Source: Bacteroidales bacterium (GTDB lineage: Bacteria; Bacteroidota; Bacteroidia; Bacteroidales; Paludibacteraceae). From it: a stretch of 45,104 nt of DNA. Numbering within the stretch: position 1 is the stretch's first letter; the number at the start of each line of letters is the position of its first letter. The stretch spans positions 1-45,104 of the forward strand of contig SUWZ01000026.1 of assembly GCA_015061185.1 (NCBI GenBank), in the 5' to 3' direction. Shown one piece after another: positions 24,913 to 34,401 of this stretch. The translations under genes and the position numbers were made by a program. The notes beneath the pieces are model-generated. The model had not been told where the DNA came from, searched no databases, and saw only the letters and a list, made by a program, of their open reading frames with translations.

Positions 24913-27897
24913 ATGCCACTATATAGATACTTAATTTTATCATCTTTTTTACTTCTTTCGGTTTTCTCTTACTCTTCTTCCGAAAGTGGGATTACATTGT
25001 GTAGCGACTCCATCTTTACTCCTCTTTACGACTCTCTAAAAAAGGAGTACCCTATACTTCGTGCTAATAAATTAAAAAATGATAGTTTTCGCATTAATCA
25101 TAACAAAAAAGAGATTGATTTTTTTGTCAGCAAATACTTAGAAAGTATTCCTTTTAGGGAAGAGGATAGTCGCTCCATCTACGACTTTGTAAAAAAACGA
25201 TTACCACAAGAGTTCCAATCGTACACCGTCAATTTATACATCAATCAGTATGAATTGAGCGATTTAATTCCGAATATCTATCGTCAAGAGATGGAAATTG
25301 ACAAGGATAGAAAAGGGAAAAAATTGAATCTTGCTCGTCCCATCGTCCTCAATGCCAACCGTCCCTACACTCCCGAAAAGGGATTCCGAAACTCTCACTT
25401 AGCTCTTTGGGCCAGTCATGGTTGGTACTTTGAAAAATCGGAGAATCGTTGGATATGGCAACGTCCAAGACTATTTCAAATTGCAGAAGACACCTACACA
25501 TTGGGGTATGTTCTCCCCTACTTAGTCCCGATGCTTGAAAATAGCGGTGCTTACGTTTTTCTTCCTCGCGAAAGGGATTTTCAATCGAACGAAATCATCG
25601 TTGATAATGATGATCCCAAGGGACATTTTTATAAAGAGACAAATGGAGAAAAGTTGTCATGGGAAGATGGAGACTCTGTTGGTTTTGCTCATCGCAAAGA
25701 GATATATGGAGAAGGTGAAAACCCTTTCACCATGGGGAGTTACAGACAAATCACTTCAGAAAAAAAAGGGGACGCATCAGCCTCATGGACTGCTCACTTT
25801 CCCCACTCCGGACGATATGCTGTCTATGTCTCTTACCATACCCTTCCTAACAGTTCATCACAAGCTCTGTACACCGTTCATCACGCAGGCGGAAGTACCA
25901 ATTTTATTGTAAATCAGAAACAAGGAGAAAAGACATGGATTTACTTGGGGACTTTCTTTTTTAATCGAGGCTTCAACCTAAATAGGGGCAGCGTCACCCT
26001 AACCAACAAAAGCAAACAGAATGGTAAAATTATCACAGCCGACGCTGTAAAATTTGGAGGGGGTAATGGTAACATTGGTAGAATGGCAGCTGATAGTACC
26101 TTGCAACCGAGCGGTAAAAAACGCTATTTGGAAGGGGCAAGATATTGGTTACAATGGGCCGGATTCCCGGATAGTATATACAACCGAAACAACTCTGAAA
26201 ACGAGTACAAGGATGATTACATGTGTCGTCCCTATTGGGTCAACAATTTGTTGGGTGGTTCCACCAAAAGCATTGAAACAAAAGGAAAACAGATTCCAAT
26301 TGAACTTGCCATGGGTTTTCACACCGATGCCGGTCAAACGCTTAAAGATTCCATAATAGGAACCATGACCATCTATATGTCTGAAAGCGAAGGGAAGCGA
26401 GAATTTATCAATGGTCAAAGACGTTTGGCCTCCCGCGACTTAGCGGATATTGTTCAAACTCAGATCGTATCGGACATAAAATCGCTATACAGAGAGAATT
26501 GGACTCGCAGAAAACTGACCGACCAATCCTATTTCGAAGCAAGAGTTCCGGAGGTTCCTACCTTCTTATTGGAACTTTTGTCTCATCAAAATTTCACAGA
26601 TATGCAATATGGTTTGGATCCCAATTTTCGCTTTCATGTTAGTCGGGCCATCTACAAAGGATTGCTAAAATTCTTATCTGCACAACACAACGAAGAATAT
26701 GTGGTGCATCCTCTTCCAATCAAGGCTTTTAGTGCCAATTTGTATCAGGAGGGAGATGAACATTATGCTATCTTAAAATGGGAGCCGCAAGAGGATTCTT
26801 TGGAAGCGACTGCACAGGCAGAACAATATGTTTTGTATAAAGGAACCAACAACGAGGGTTGGGACAATGGGACACTTCTGTCATCGCCGGAAGCGAAAGT
26901 TAAAATCGACACAGATAAGATTTACAATTTCCGTGTTACAGCAGTGAATAAGGGCGGCGAGAGTTTCCCTTCTGAAACTTTATCCCTGCACAAAGCTTCC
27001 AAAGGAAATAAAACGGCTCTCATCATAAACGGATTCCAACGAGTCTCTGCTCCGGAGTCTTTTTGTACAGAGACTCAATCCGGATTCTTGGATACGTTAG
27101 ACCAAGGTGTCCCGGACCGGTATGACCTAAGCTACACCGGTAGTCAGTACAGTTTCAATATACGAACCAAATTCAAAAATAATATCAACCCGGGGCATGG
27201 TGGCAGCCATGGCAACTACGAAAATGATGTTATCGCCGGAAATCTGTTCAACTACCCATTTACCCACGGCAGAGCCCTAAAAGAGTGCGGCTACTCATTT
27301 GTATCCTGCAACAAAGAGGCTATCGTTAACGGGATGGTTCCGATTATCGACTATAACATGGTGGACCTAATATTGGGAGAAGAAAAAGAGACCGTAACAG
27401 GAAAAAACCGAAAATACAAAACATTTCCTAAAGAGTTGCAAACTGCTCTTATGGAGTACTTAGATATGGGGGGAAATCTATTTGTAAGTGGAGCTTATAT
27501 TGCCTCTGACATTCTGGAAAATGAATATTGCGAACCGGACGATGTCACCTTCCTAAAAGGAACTCTGAAAGTGGGCTTAGGCGAAAGTAAATTTAGGTCG
27601 GAAGGGACAATCGAAAATGCCAATTCAGAATTTACTCAATTCCAACATCCATTCTACAACTTTTGTCAGGAACTGAATGCCAAACAATATGCAGTAGAGG
27701 CTCCGGATGCCCTTATTCCTGCCAACGGTTCTTATCCGATATTAACCTTTGGAAATAATACTAATGCAGCTGCTGCAGTGGCTTATAAAAACAAATACAA
27801 AACCGTCATCTCCTCTATTCCATTGGAATCTCTTACAACAGAATACCAACGAATAAAGTGGATGAAGGAAATTGTTAAATTCTTTGAAAGTAAATAA
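24913..27897 (+). CDS. Secreted amidase-like protein with golvesin/xanthan-lyase-type and FnIII domains
   Basis: The 994 residues begin with a signal peptide (LILSSFLLLSVFSYSSS). A region around 150-220 and 460-530 resembles an N-acetylmuramoyl-L-alanine amidase (Amidase_3) fold split by an insert, with WASHGWYFE, PRERDF and GFHTDAGQT as candidate active-site segments. The insert (about 225-390) looks like the golvesin C-terminal/xanthan lyase beta-sandwich, with VDNDDPKGHFY and SWTAHFPHSGRYAVYVSY. A fibronectin III domain covers about 600-695. The C-terminal 290 residues look like a Rossmann/ThuA-type alpha-beta domain. Such proteins are often labelled xanthan lyase, but lytic activity on xanthan is not implied. 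It is the first gene of an operon with GT2 and DUF4922, divergent from porW. Confidence 0.7.
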   Translation: MPLYRYLILSSFLLLSVFSYSSSESGITLCSDSIFTPLYDSLKKEYPILRANKLKNDSFRINHNKKEIDFFVSKYLESIPFREEDSRSIYDFVKKRLPQEFQSYTVNLYINQYELSDLIPNIYRQEMEIDKDRKGKKLNLARPIVLNANRPYTPEKGFRNSHLALWASHGWYFEKSENRWIWQRPRLFQIAEDTYTLGYVLPYLVPMLENSGAYVFLPRERDFQSNEIIVDNDDPKGHFYKETNGEKLSWEDGDSVGFAHRKEIYGEGENPFTMGSYRQITSEKKGDASASWTAHFPHSGRYAVYVSYHTLPNSSSQALYTVHHAGGSTNFIVNQKQGEKTWIYLGTFFFNRGFNLNRGSVTLTNKSKQNGKIITADAVKFGGGNGNIGRMAADSTLQPSGKKRYLEGARYWLQWAGFPDSIYNRNNSENEYKDDYMCRPYWVNNLLGGSTKSIETKGKQIPIELAMGFHTDAGQTLKDSIIGTMTIYMSESEGKREFINGQRRLASRDLADIVQTQIVSDIKSLYRENWTRRKLTDQSYFEARVPEVPTFLLELLSHQNFTDMQYGLDPNFRFHVSRAIYKGLLKFLSAQHNEEYVVHPLPIKAFSANLYQEGDEHYAILKWEPQEDSLEATAQAEQYVLYKGTNNEGWDNGTLLSSPEAKVKIDTDKIYNFRVTAVNKGGESFPSETLSLHKASKGNKTALIINGFQRVSAPESFCTETQSGFLDTLDQGVPDRYDLSYTGSQYSFNIRTKFKNNINPGHGGSHGNYENDVIAGNLFNYPFTHGRALKECGYSFVSCNKEAIVNGMVPIIDYNMVDLILGEEKETVTGKNRKYKTFPKELQTALMEYLDMGGNLFVSGAYIASDILENEYCEPDDVTFLKGTLKVGLGESKFRSEGTIENANSEFTQFQHPFYNFCQELNAKQYAVEAPDALIPANGSYPILTFGNNTNAAAAVAYKNKYKTVISSIPLESLTTEYQRIKWMKEIVKFFESK

Positions 27898-27900
27898 GTT

Positions 27901-29355
27901 ATGACTGATTGTTTTATTCCTTACATTTCAGACGAGATAACCACAATGGTTATTAAAAATCTAAGAAAAGATAGACTGATAAATAATATTATAGTTCTTC
28001 ACCACAGCAATACATCGCCTAATATAACAGCCTCTCTATTAGAGGCTGACTCGCTGGATAGCAGTGATACAATGAAGAGGATTGCGATGTTTGCACGTTC
28101 TGAATACATTCTTTTTTGCCAAATGCCTTGCGCCTTCTCTTTGGGACAACATGCAATCAGCCGCATGGAATATGCCTTGGAAAACAGCCAATATTCTATG
28201 CTATATTCCGACTACTACATAATCAAAGAAGAGAAACAGGAAAAAGTTCCTACAATCGATTATCAAAAAGGGAGCGTAAGAGATGATTTTGCATTTGGTC
28301 CACTGCTCTTCTTCCGCGCCTCAACATTCAAGCGCATAGTAGAATCAGAACCAACTCAATACTTCTGTTCCGGCTTGTATGACGTTCGATTAAAATTGTC
28401 AGAAGAGGCTCTGCCATTTCACCTCGACGAATTCCTCTATTCCGTGATAGAGACGAAAGAGGAAAAAGAAGGTGAACGCCAATTCGACTATGTTGACCCA
28501 CGCAATAGGGAGGCCCAAATAGAGAAAGAAAAGGTATGCACAGAACATCTGAAACGTATCAATGCCTACCTAAAACCTCTGTTTAAAGAAATCTCTCCGG
28601 ACGAGGAGGAATTTGAATATGAAGCCTCTGTTATCATTCCGGTTTACAATCGGATCAGAACCATAGAAGATGCCATCCAATCAACCTTAAAACAGGTATG
28701 TAATTTCCGCTACAACGTGATAATCGTTGATAATCATTCCACTGATGGCACAACTGAAGTCATTGATAAGTGGGCTCAAAAAGAGAGCAGAATCCTACAC
28801 CTGATTCCGGAACGGAAAGACTTGGGAATCGGAGGTTGCTGGAACGAAGCCATAGATTGTGAACAGTGTGGAAAATTTGCTGTTCAACTGGATAGCGACG
28901 ACGTGTACAGCAACGAAAATACCTTACAAAAAATTGTAGATACATTCTACAAGGAACATTGCGGCATGGTGGTTGGAACATACAAAATTACGGATTTCAA
29001 AATGAACGAAATCCCACCCGGAATCATCGACCATCGGGAATGGACTCCGGAAAACGGACGAAACAATGCACTGCGCATCAACGGCTTAGGAGCCCCTCGT
29101 GCTTTCTACACCCCTCTCCTGCGAAAACTTCACGTTCCTAACACAAGCTATGGAGAGGATTACGCATTGGGATTGGCAATATCACACAACTATTTGATAG
29201 GACGAATTTATGACGTCTTATACCTTTGCCGCCGCTGGGAGGATAATACAGATGCCTCATTGAATATTGAAAAACAGAATAAAAACAATCTATACAAAGA
29301 CCGTTTACGGACATTGGAAATTGAAAAAAGAGTATATGAGAATGGAAATAAATAG
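27901..29355 (+). CDS. Family 2 glycosyltransferase with N-terminal extension
   Basis: The 484 residues split into two parts. The first 230 have no clear motif of their own but resemble a degenerate GT-A-like unit (CFIPYISD, later [11 protein letters not shown]). The second is a classic GT2 GT-A domain: [10 protein letters not shown] (about 241-250), [12 protein letters not shown] (about 276-287) and the DxD-type metal motif [10 protein letters not shown] (about 328-337). It has no membrane helix, so it acts in the cytoplasm or at the membrane surface. Its ATG lies 3 bp after the previous stop, and it overlaps the next gene by 14 bp, so the three genes are translationally linked. The sugar donor and acceptor cannot be inferred. 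Confidence 0.85.
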   Translation: MTDCFIPYISDEITTMVIKNLRKDRLINNIIVLHHSNTSPNITASLLEADSLDSSDTMKRIAMFARSEYILFCQMPCAFSLGQHAISRMEYALENSQYSMLYSDYYIIKEEKQEKVPTIDYQKGSVRDDFAFGPLLFFRASTFKRIVESEPTQYFCSGLYDVRLKLSEEALPFHLDEFLYSVIETKEEKEGERQFDYVDPRNREAQIEKEKVCTEHLKRINAYLKPLFKEISPDEEEFEYEASVIIPVYNRIRTIEDAIQSTLKQVCNFRYNVIIVDNHSTDGTTEVIDKWAQKESRILHLIPERKDLGIGGCWNEAIDCEQCGKFAVQLDSDDVYSNENTLQKIVDTFYKEHCGMVVGTYKITDFKMNEIPPGIIDHREWTPENGRNNALRINGLGAPRAFYTPLLRKLHVPNTSYGEDYALGLAISHNYLIGRIYDVLYLCRRWEDNTDASLNIEKQNKNNLYKDRLRTLEIEKRVYENGNK

Positions 29356-30229
29356 TGATGCTCTCTACCAAGAACAATTAGAAGAGTGGAGCGAATTCAG
29401 AGAGCGAGTTGAACAACTCAACACAATTCAAACTCGAAAAATTGAGATGGGGGGCTACCACATCATTGCTCAATTCAATCCGGCAAGGGCTGTCTCCTCA
29501 GGAGCTAAATTAGACAAAAAAAGTATTGCTGCCAGAAAATGCTTTTTATGCTCCAATAACAGACCTACCATCCAAAAAGGGATAGGACTGAATGAGCGAT
29601 TTACCCTGTTGGTCAATCCGTTTCCGATTCTAAAGAAACACTTTACAATTCCGCTGAACGAACATTGCGCACAAGAGATTCTTCCGTACATGGCTGATTT
29701 CTTGAATTTTGCGCAACGAATGCCTCGCTACATTCTCTTCTACAACGGTCCGCAATGCGGAGCTTCTGCTCCGGATCACATTCATTTTCAGGCAATAGAG
29801 AAAGGGCAACTTCCGTTAGAAAAAGAGTGGCAATTGCAAGAGAAAGAAATTTGGGAAGAAAACGACGATTCAAAAGTGGAGCAATTATTGAACTACGGAC
29901 GGAAATGTATTCACATTCAATCGGCATGCGCAGACACAGTCATTAGAGAGTTTAAAAGTTTGTACAATAAGTTCCAAAAAGAGACAAACACAAACGATGA
30001 ACCCAAAATGAATCTGTTTGGATTTGTTGAAAATGGTTTAATTCACCTTTTTATTTTTCATCGTAGGACCCATCGTCCTACCCAATTTTTTGAAACCGGA
30101 GAAAAATTTAAAATGATTAGTCCCGGAGCAATCGACATCGCCGGAATTTTTGTACTTCCAAGGAGAGAAGATTATGAATCCATCTGCAAAGAGGAGATTT
30201 TGGACGTGCTGGAGCAAGTGAGTTATTAA
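29342..30229 (+). CDS. DUF4922 protein, HIT/GalT-like nucleotide phosphorylase homologue
   Basis: The 295-residue protein carries a Cys pair ([10 protein letters not shown], about 59-68), a strand pattern [19 protein letters not shown] and, near residue 145, the histidine triad-like [11 protein letters not shown]. This is the catalytic signature of the HIT/GalT superfamily and resembles plant GDP-L-galactose phosphorylase-type proteins. The reaction would be phosphorolysis or nucleotidyl transfer on a nucleotide sugar. I chose the ATG at 29342, which overlaps the glycosyltransferase end. An in-frame ATG two codons upstream is also possible, whereas the ATG at 29267 would lie deep in the upstream gene. 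Its position beside a glycosyltransferase fits nucleotide sugar metabolism. Confidence 0.75.
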   Translation: MEINSDALYQEQLEEWSEFRERVEQLNTIQTRKIEMGGYHIIAQFNPARAVSSGAKLDKKSIAARKCFLCSNNRPTIQKGIGLNERFTLLVNPFPILKKHFTIPLNEHCAQEILPYMADFLNFAQRMPRYILFYNGPQCGASAPDHIHFQAIEKGQLPLEKEWQLQEKEIWEENDDSKVEQLLNYGRKCIHIQSACADTVIREFKSLYNKFQKETNTNDEPKMNLFGFVENGLIHLFIFHRRTHRPTQFFETGEKFKMISPGAIDIAGIFVLPRREDYESICKEEILDVLEQVSY

Positions 30230-30269
30230 GGAGAACAACTTCTAAAAAATAACCTCTTAACCTACAAAA

Positions 30270-30560
30270 TTAAGAACTGTACTGTAAAAAACGAAGTGCA
30301 TGCCGTTCTGGTGTTTCAGTTGTGATTGTTTTCCAATTTTCTTCAAAATCTTTCAAGCACTGCTGAGCATTATAAACAGTTACTTTTCCGAGATTATTCA
30401 TCTTTACAGATGGTTTTGTATTCTATGTTTTGTGATTCGGGCATAATAGTTACAATTTTATTTATCCTTCAAATCCTTTCTTTTTCAATTGTTCCAAATT
30501 GAGATAGAAAGCGTATTTCAGACGATAGGTAAGCAGTTTGCAACCATGGCTGATGCTCTT
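30270..30560 (-). pseudogene. Cluster of broken gene fragments
   Basis: Three short minus-strand fragments follow each other. Fragment 1 (to 30462) ends RLKYAFYLNLEQLKKKGFEG and a stop, without a start. Fragment 2 (30394-30444) reads MPESQNIEYKTICKDE and a stop; its first ten residues match the typical beginning of AlbA_2-domain ATP-binding (RecG-like) proteins. Fragment 3 (30270-30401) is a 43-codon frame, MNNLGKVTVYNAQQCLKDF and on to HALRFLQYSS. They look like start and end pieces of lost genes joined together. Fragment 3 could in principle be a real small protein. Confidence 0.45.
30278..30299 (-). repeat. Recurrent 22-23 bp motif, copy 2 (reverse)
   Basis: TGTACTGTAAAAAACGAAGT followed by GC, the reverse complement of the motif at 5178-5200 minus one base. 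On the minus strand it encodes the ALRFLQY end of the 43-codon frame. Confidence 0.5.
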
Positions 30561-30562
30561 TT

Positions 30563-31270
30563 CTATTTTTTGATAAATTCAGAAATAAGTTCTTTTATTT
30601 TGTCTTCAGCCTTTTCTTTACCGACTAACGAGATTAGCTGATTATAATCGTCAATTTCATTATCAGAAAAGGTAATTACAATCTGTCTTTCTTCACGACC
30701 TGCGATATGTGTATAATTTTCAGGATGTGCCCAAAAGCAATTGCTGCAAAATTCTAAATTTTTCCGTGTCCAATTGGGACAATGCTCACAAGTCCAAGAT
30801 TTTGCACGATTGGCAGATGGACTCAGAAGCATGTAACAATCAATGTTATCATCTAGTTCACCTCCAATTTCGTATGGAATTCTGTGGTCTATTTGAAGCA
30901 ATCTTTCTTCCATCGGTTGCAAATAAACAAAACACACTGCTCCATATTTATCAATTAAAGCTTTTTTTAGAGCTTGTGACAAGGCTGTTCGTCCTCCCTC
31001 TTTAGAAATTTTATTGTCAATAAAAACAGGTTCTCCGAATTTATATGCAGCAATATTTCTTCCATCAGAAGATTTTACTCTATATGTCACAAGGTTTACA
31101 CCACGTTCTCGAACATCTCTTGCGGCACGAGGTGCATGTTCGTATCCATATTTACTCGCAAGTTCTTCTGTAGTAATGTATCCATATTTTATAATATGCT
31201 GAATTACTGTTGAAGGTCGCTTATCTGTAATAGCATTTAATCTATTCAAAATTTCCTTTGATAATTTCAT
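30563..31270 (-). CDS. Type II restriction endonuclease, HNH with zinc ribbon
   Basis: The 235 residues have an N-terminal winged-helix-like part (VIQHIIKYGYITTEELASKYG, about 22-42) and a central HNH nuclease: LLQIDHRIPYEIGG with Asp128-His129, then Asn142 and Asn154 in LLSPSANRAKSW. The HNH is combined with a zinc-binding set Cys161, Cys164, Cys175 and Cys178. It lies directly downstream of an adenine methylase and overlaps it by 4 bp (ATGA), which is the hallmark of a type II R-M pair. It should cut DNA at the sequence methylated by its partner; the site cannot be read from sequence. The 3' neighbour is decayed DNA. Confidence 0.85.
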   Translation of the reverse strand: MKLSKEILNRLNAITDKRPSTVIQHIIKYGYITTEELASKYGYEHAPRAARDVRERGVNLVTYRVKSSDGRNIAAYKFGEPVFIDNKISKEGGRTALSQALKKALIDKYGAVCFVYLQPMEERLLQIDHRIPYEIGGELDDNIDCYMLLSPSANRAKSWTCEHCPNWTRKNLEFCSNCFWAHPENYTHIAGREERQIVITFSDNEIDDYNQLISLVGKEKAEDKIKELISEFIKK

Positions 31271-32235
31271 AATGCAAATAATAATTGTTCCTCTGGCATT
31301 GAAGAAGTAATACTATATAAATCACGACTGACATACAGAGCTTCAACGGTTTTTTCTTTTTTACCTAACAAAAGGCTTTGGCTAGAAAGTCCTGCATTAA
31401 GCATAACCTTTTTAAGGTTTAATTCTTTGGGGAGATCTATACCATATTGTTTTTCCCCACATGTACCATCATAGCTAATTATAAAGTCAATACCTCTACT
31501 ATTTAAGTTATCAATACATTCTACAAATTCGTCATAATTAATTCCTGCAAAATATCGACTATCTCTTGTAGAACAAACTCCTTGATAGGGCGGATCCATA
31601 TAAACGATATCACCATATTGAGCCATTTTTGTAATTTCTCGATAATCAACAGAAGCAAACTCGGTTTTCCCTTTTAGGAAACTCGAAATCATATAAACAT
31701 TTGGTGCAAGATTCTTAGGATTTGTTCCCATGCGGCGTTTGTCGGGTGATTGATTAAACATTCCATTGCTACTATATCGTACAGAACCTTTCACGCAACG
31801 CGCCAACAAATACAGCATATTTGCAGCACATTTATCACCATCATTAAAATCTTTTCTGATTTTGTAAAAGTGTTCCACACTGCCGTCTGCATACGTTAGT
31901 TGCTCGCTCCACACTTTAGTATAATCTTCAATAAGCTTTTGAGGATTGTTAATAGCTTCTTTCAAAATATTCACAAGAGGTTCATTCAGATCATTCAATA
32001 CATAATGATTTGCCCGCCGTTGTTTGGAAACGGCAATAGAAATTGCAGCCATACCCGCAAAAGGTTCAATAAGACGATTGAATCTTTTGGGGAAATAATG
32101 AAGAATTTGAGGTGCTAAATTTCTTTTTGAACCTTGATATTGAACTATATGTGGGGTTATTCCGTTCATTTTTGTTTCATTTAGTAAATCCGTACTTGTT
32201 TTCTCGTTTTTGGAATGCTTCTTGTCCTCCTTCAA
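31267..32235 (-). CDS. DNA adenine N6-methyltransferase (Dam/D12 class)
   Basis: This 322-residue protein has the alpha-class order: the first conserved segment VQYQGSKRNLAP (about 31-42), the SAM-binding motif I IEPFAGMAAIS (56-66), and the catalytic DPPY (214-217, DIVYMDPPYQG). It transfers a methyl group from S-adenosylmethionine to N6 of adenine. The D12 class includes Dam and DpnII/MboI-type methylases, but the recognition site is unknown here. It is the first gene of the R-M pair, so methylation can precede cutting. A second in-frame ATG at residue 23 (MNGITPHIVQYQG) is an alternative start. A -7 element lies at 32294-32301. Confidence 0.9.
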   Translation of the reverse strand: MKEDKKHSKNEKTSTDLLNETKMNGITPHIVQYQGSKRNLAPQILHYFPKRFNRLIEPFAGMAAISIAVSKQRRANHYVLNDLNEPLVNILKEAINNPQKLIEDYTKVWSEQLTYADGSVEHFYKIRKDFNDGDKCAANMLYLLARCVKGSVRYSSNGMFNQSPDKRRMGTNPKNLAPNVYMISSFLKGKTEFASVDYREITKMAQYGDIVYMDPPYQGVCSTRDSRYFAGINYDEFVECIDNLNSRGIDFIISYDGTCGEKQYGIDLPKELNLKKVMLNAGLSSQSLLLGKKEKTVEALYVSRDLYSITSSMPEEQLLFAL

Positions 32236-32293
32236 ACAATTCTTGTTGGGATTTTTGTTTATCAGTACATTTTGTTATTCTTTGAATTCTATA

Positions 32294-32301
32294 CAAAGAT
32301 A
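32294..32301 (-). promoter_or_regulatory. -7 element of the R-M operon
   Basis: Minus-strand TATCTTTG, 58 bp upstream of the methylase ATG. The nearest TTG (32317-32319) is only 15 bp away, so the -33 element is weak or absent. Confidence 0.45.
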
Positions 32302-32769
32302 CAAAAGATAGCGATACAATGGTGATTTCTAAACATAGAAAATACATCTTAATACATGATAATAAAAAAAACATACTATAATATAGCAATTATCAAGTGA
32401 TTACATTTGAAGCCAAAGTTGAATTTTCGTATCTTTAAGGAAGTTAACAATCACATTAACACCACAATACGAAACTCTGAGGAGTACTACAAAAGTAGTG
32501 ATTTATACTCAAAATTAAAGAACATAAAAAAACATTAATTTGCCAAGGATTAAAGCAATACAAAACAAGTTTTTACGTAAAAAAGAGGGCATATCTATTT
32601 TGAGACACCCTCTTGATGATTAAATTTTTCCACTCCGTTTTTTTACAGAACATTGTTTGCAATAATTCGCAAAATGCGCATCAGACAGATATCCAAAGGC
32701 TACCTAAACACAACCCAACCTAAAATCGTTATAATAGAGATTTAGATTGAGACCTCTAAATAAAAAAAA
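32302..32769. other. Intergenic region with IS-end-like debris
   Basis: No gene is supported. AGAGGG (32584-32589) and CCCTCT (32608-32613) flank TTTTGAGACA; GAGACACCCTCTT-type ends occur at IS termini in Bacteroidetes, so this may be a solo IS end or a weak minus-strand terminator. The recurrent 22-bp motif follows at 32631. No clear promoter for the export operon was found. Confidence 0.35.
32631..32652 (+). repeat. Recurrent 22-23 bp motif, copy 3
   Basis: CACTCCGTTTTTTTACAGAA followed by CA; two mismatches to 5179-5200. With copy 2 it forms an inverted pair around the R-M locus, 2.3 kb apart. Confidence 0.45.
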
Positions 32770-34239
32770 ATGAAAAAAATAATTGTTGCTTTGGTTGGAT
32801 TTTCAGTAGCGAATTTCACTTTTTCTCAAACTATCTATTCTTTAGACAGCCTGCAAAAATTAGCCAAGGAGAATAGCAAAGAACTTGCCATCGCTAAACT
32901 AAAAACAACCCTAACTCAATATGAAAAAAGTGCCGCATTTACAAAGTTCCTACCCGAAATTACCATTCAAGGTGGGTATGTCAGAAATTTTGAAGAACTA
33001 TCCTTAATAAGCAAGGATATGCTACTCCCGATAGGGTCATTGAATGGAAATCAATTTTCGTTTACACCAGATCAAATCAACAATCCAATAGAAATCCGCA
33101 ACGGAAATATTGTGCTTTTAGACAAAAACGGACAACCTTTTAATCCTCAAACTGAACCATCGAAAATCTTATGGAAAGAGTATGCCGTTATCCCGAAAGA
33201 GAGCTTGACATTTGATACTCGAAACCTCTTTATTGCCTCACTCAATTTTATTCAACCGCTATTCATGGGCGGTAAAATTATTGCCTATAACAAAATTGCT
33301 CGATTAAGAACTGATTTATCGAATTACGAAGCGGATGAGTGTAATGAAGATATTGAAATTTTCGTAGAACAACTGTATTGGCAAATTGTCTCCTTGGTTA
33401 ACAAGCATGATGCCATTGTTTCACTCATCGAGTTATTAAATCAGACAGAAAAAGATCTCCAAATATTAATAGAAACCGGTATTTCTGCGCCAAGCGAACG
33501 ATTGAACGTTGCTGTAAAAAGAGACGAAGCCGAATTGAATGAGCTCCAAATCCTCAATGCAATATTACTCTCCAAAATGTCGTTGGCTCAACTTTGCGGA
33601 ATCCAATTGAACAACGAGATTATTTTGAAAGATGAAGGGTTAGAGAATCTACATTCTGTTCCTCAAGAGAGAGTATCTTTAGACTCGATTATATCAAGAC
33701 GGTGGGAGATAAAAAAACTAACCACAGTGGGCGATATACAGAAACAAAAAGAGCGAATAGAACGCTCAGCTCTTCTTCCTTCAATCTCATTTATAGGGAC
33801 CTATACCGGAACCAATCCGGCTATCAACAATGGTTTTCAAAAGCACTTCTCGTTTGATTGGCATTTGGGAATCTTGGTAAACATCCCGCTTCTTCATTGG
33901 GGCGAAAATATTTATTCTCTGAAGGCTGCCAAGTGCGAAAGTAATATAACCCGACTAAGACTTGAAGAGGCAAAAGAAAAGATTAACCTACAAGCAGAAC
34001 AGAGCTATCTGCGGCTAACGGAATCTTGGCGAAAGTTGCAAATGACGGAAATCAATCTCGAGAGAGCCGGCGAAAACTTGAAAGCTGCCAACGAGGGTTT
34101 TCTCGAAGGGGTAATCCCTGCTTCCAGTCTAATGGAGGCTCAAACTGCGTGGGTAAAGGCAAGAGCAGAAAGAATAGATGCAGAAATTGAAATTAAAATA
34201 AATGAAATGAATTACAAAAAAGTAACAGGCCGACTGTAA
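32770..34239 (+). CDS. TolC-family outer membrane efflux protein
   Basis: The 489 residues begin with a signal peptide (KKIIVALVGFSVANFTFSQ). They then show the two long helical hairpins of outer membrane efflux proteins: KLAKENSKELAIAKLKTTLTQYE-type helices near residues 28-60 and LRLEEAKEKINLQAEQSYLRL-type helices near 400. Strand segments such as FIASLNFIQPLFMGGKI and FSFDWHLGILVNIPLLHWGE form the barrel part. It is the exit duct of a tripartite pump. It is the first gene of an operon with an HlyD adaptor and two permeases, 162 bp ahead of the adaptor. Confidence 0.88.
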   Translation: MKKIIVALVGFSVANFTFSQTIYSLDSLQKLAKENSKELAIAKLKTTLTQYEKSAAFTKFLPEITIQGGYVRNFEELSLISKDMLLPIGSLNGNQFSFTPDQINNPIEIRNGNIVLLDKNGQPFNPQTEPSKILWKEYAVIPKESLTFDTRNLFIASLNFIQPLFMGGKIIAYNKIARLRTDLSNYEADECNEDIEIFVEQLYWQIVSLVNKHDAIVSLIELLNQTEKDLQILIETGISAPSERLNVAVKRDEAELNELQILNAILLSKMSLAQLCGIQLNNEIILKDEGLENLHSVPQERVSLDSIISRRWEIKKLTTVGDIQKQKERIERSALLPSISFIGTYTGTNPAINNGFQKHFSFDWHLGILVNIPLLHWGENIYSLKAAKCESNITRLRLEEAKEKINLQAEQSYLRLTESWRKLQMTEINLERAGENLKAANEGFLEGVIPASSLMEAQTAWVKARAERIDAEIEIKINEMNYKKVTGRL

Positions 34240-34401
34240 TCAACTCATCTTAATGTGAGTTCTATAAATTCACAGGGTGAGATTTTAGAATAGATTAAAA
34301 AGAATCTCAAAGAACCTAAAATAAGAGGGTGGAACTCAAAATTAATTTTAACGGCTTCTAAGATTTGTCCAAAACTAAGGTTTTATAAAACAATAATAAC
34401 A

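Noticed and set aside
29267-29341. Earlier start for the DUF4922 protein
   Set aside because: It would lie deep within the glycosyltransferase gene in another frame; the ATG at 29342 gives the usual short operon overlap.
32584-32613. Strong terminator at AGAGGG/CCCTCT
   Set aside because: The stem is only 6 bp with an 18-nt loop, so it is treated as possible IS debris instead.
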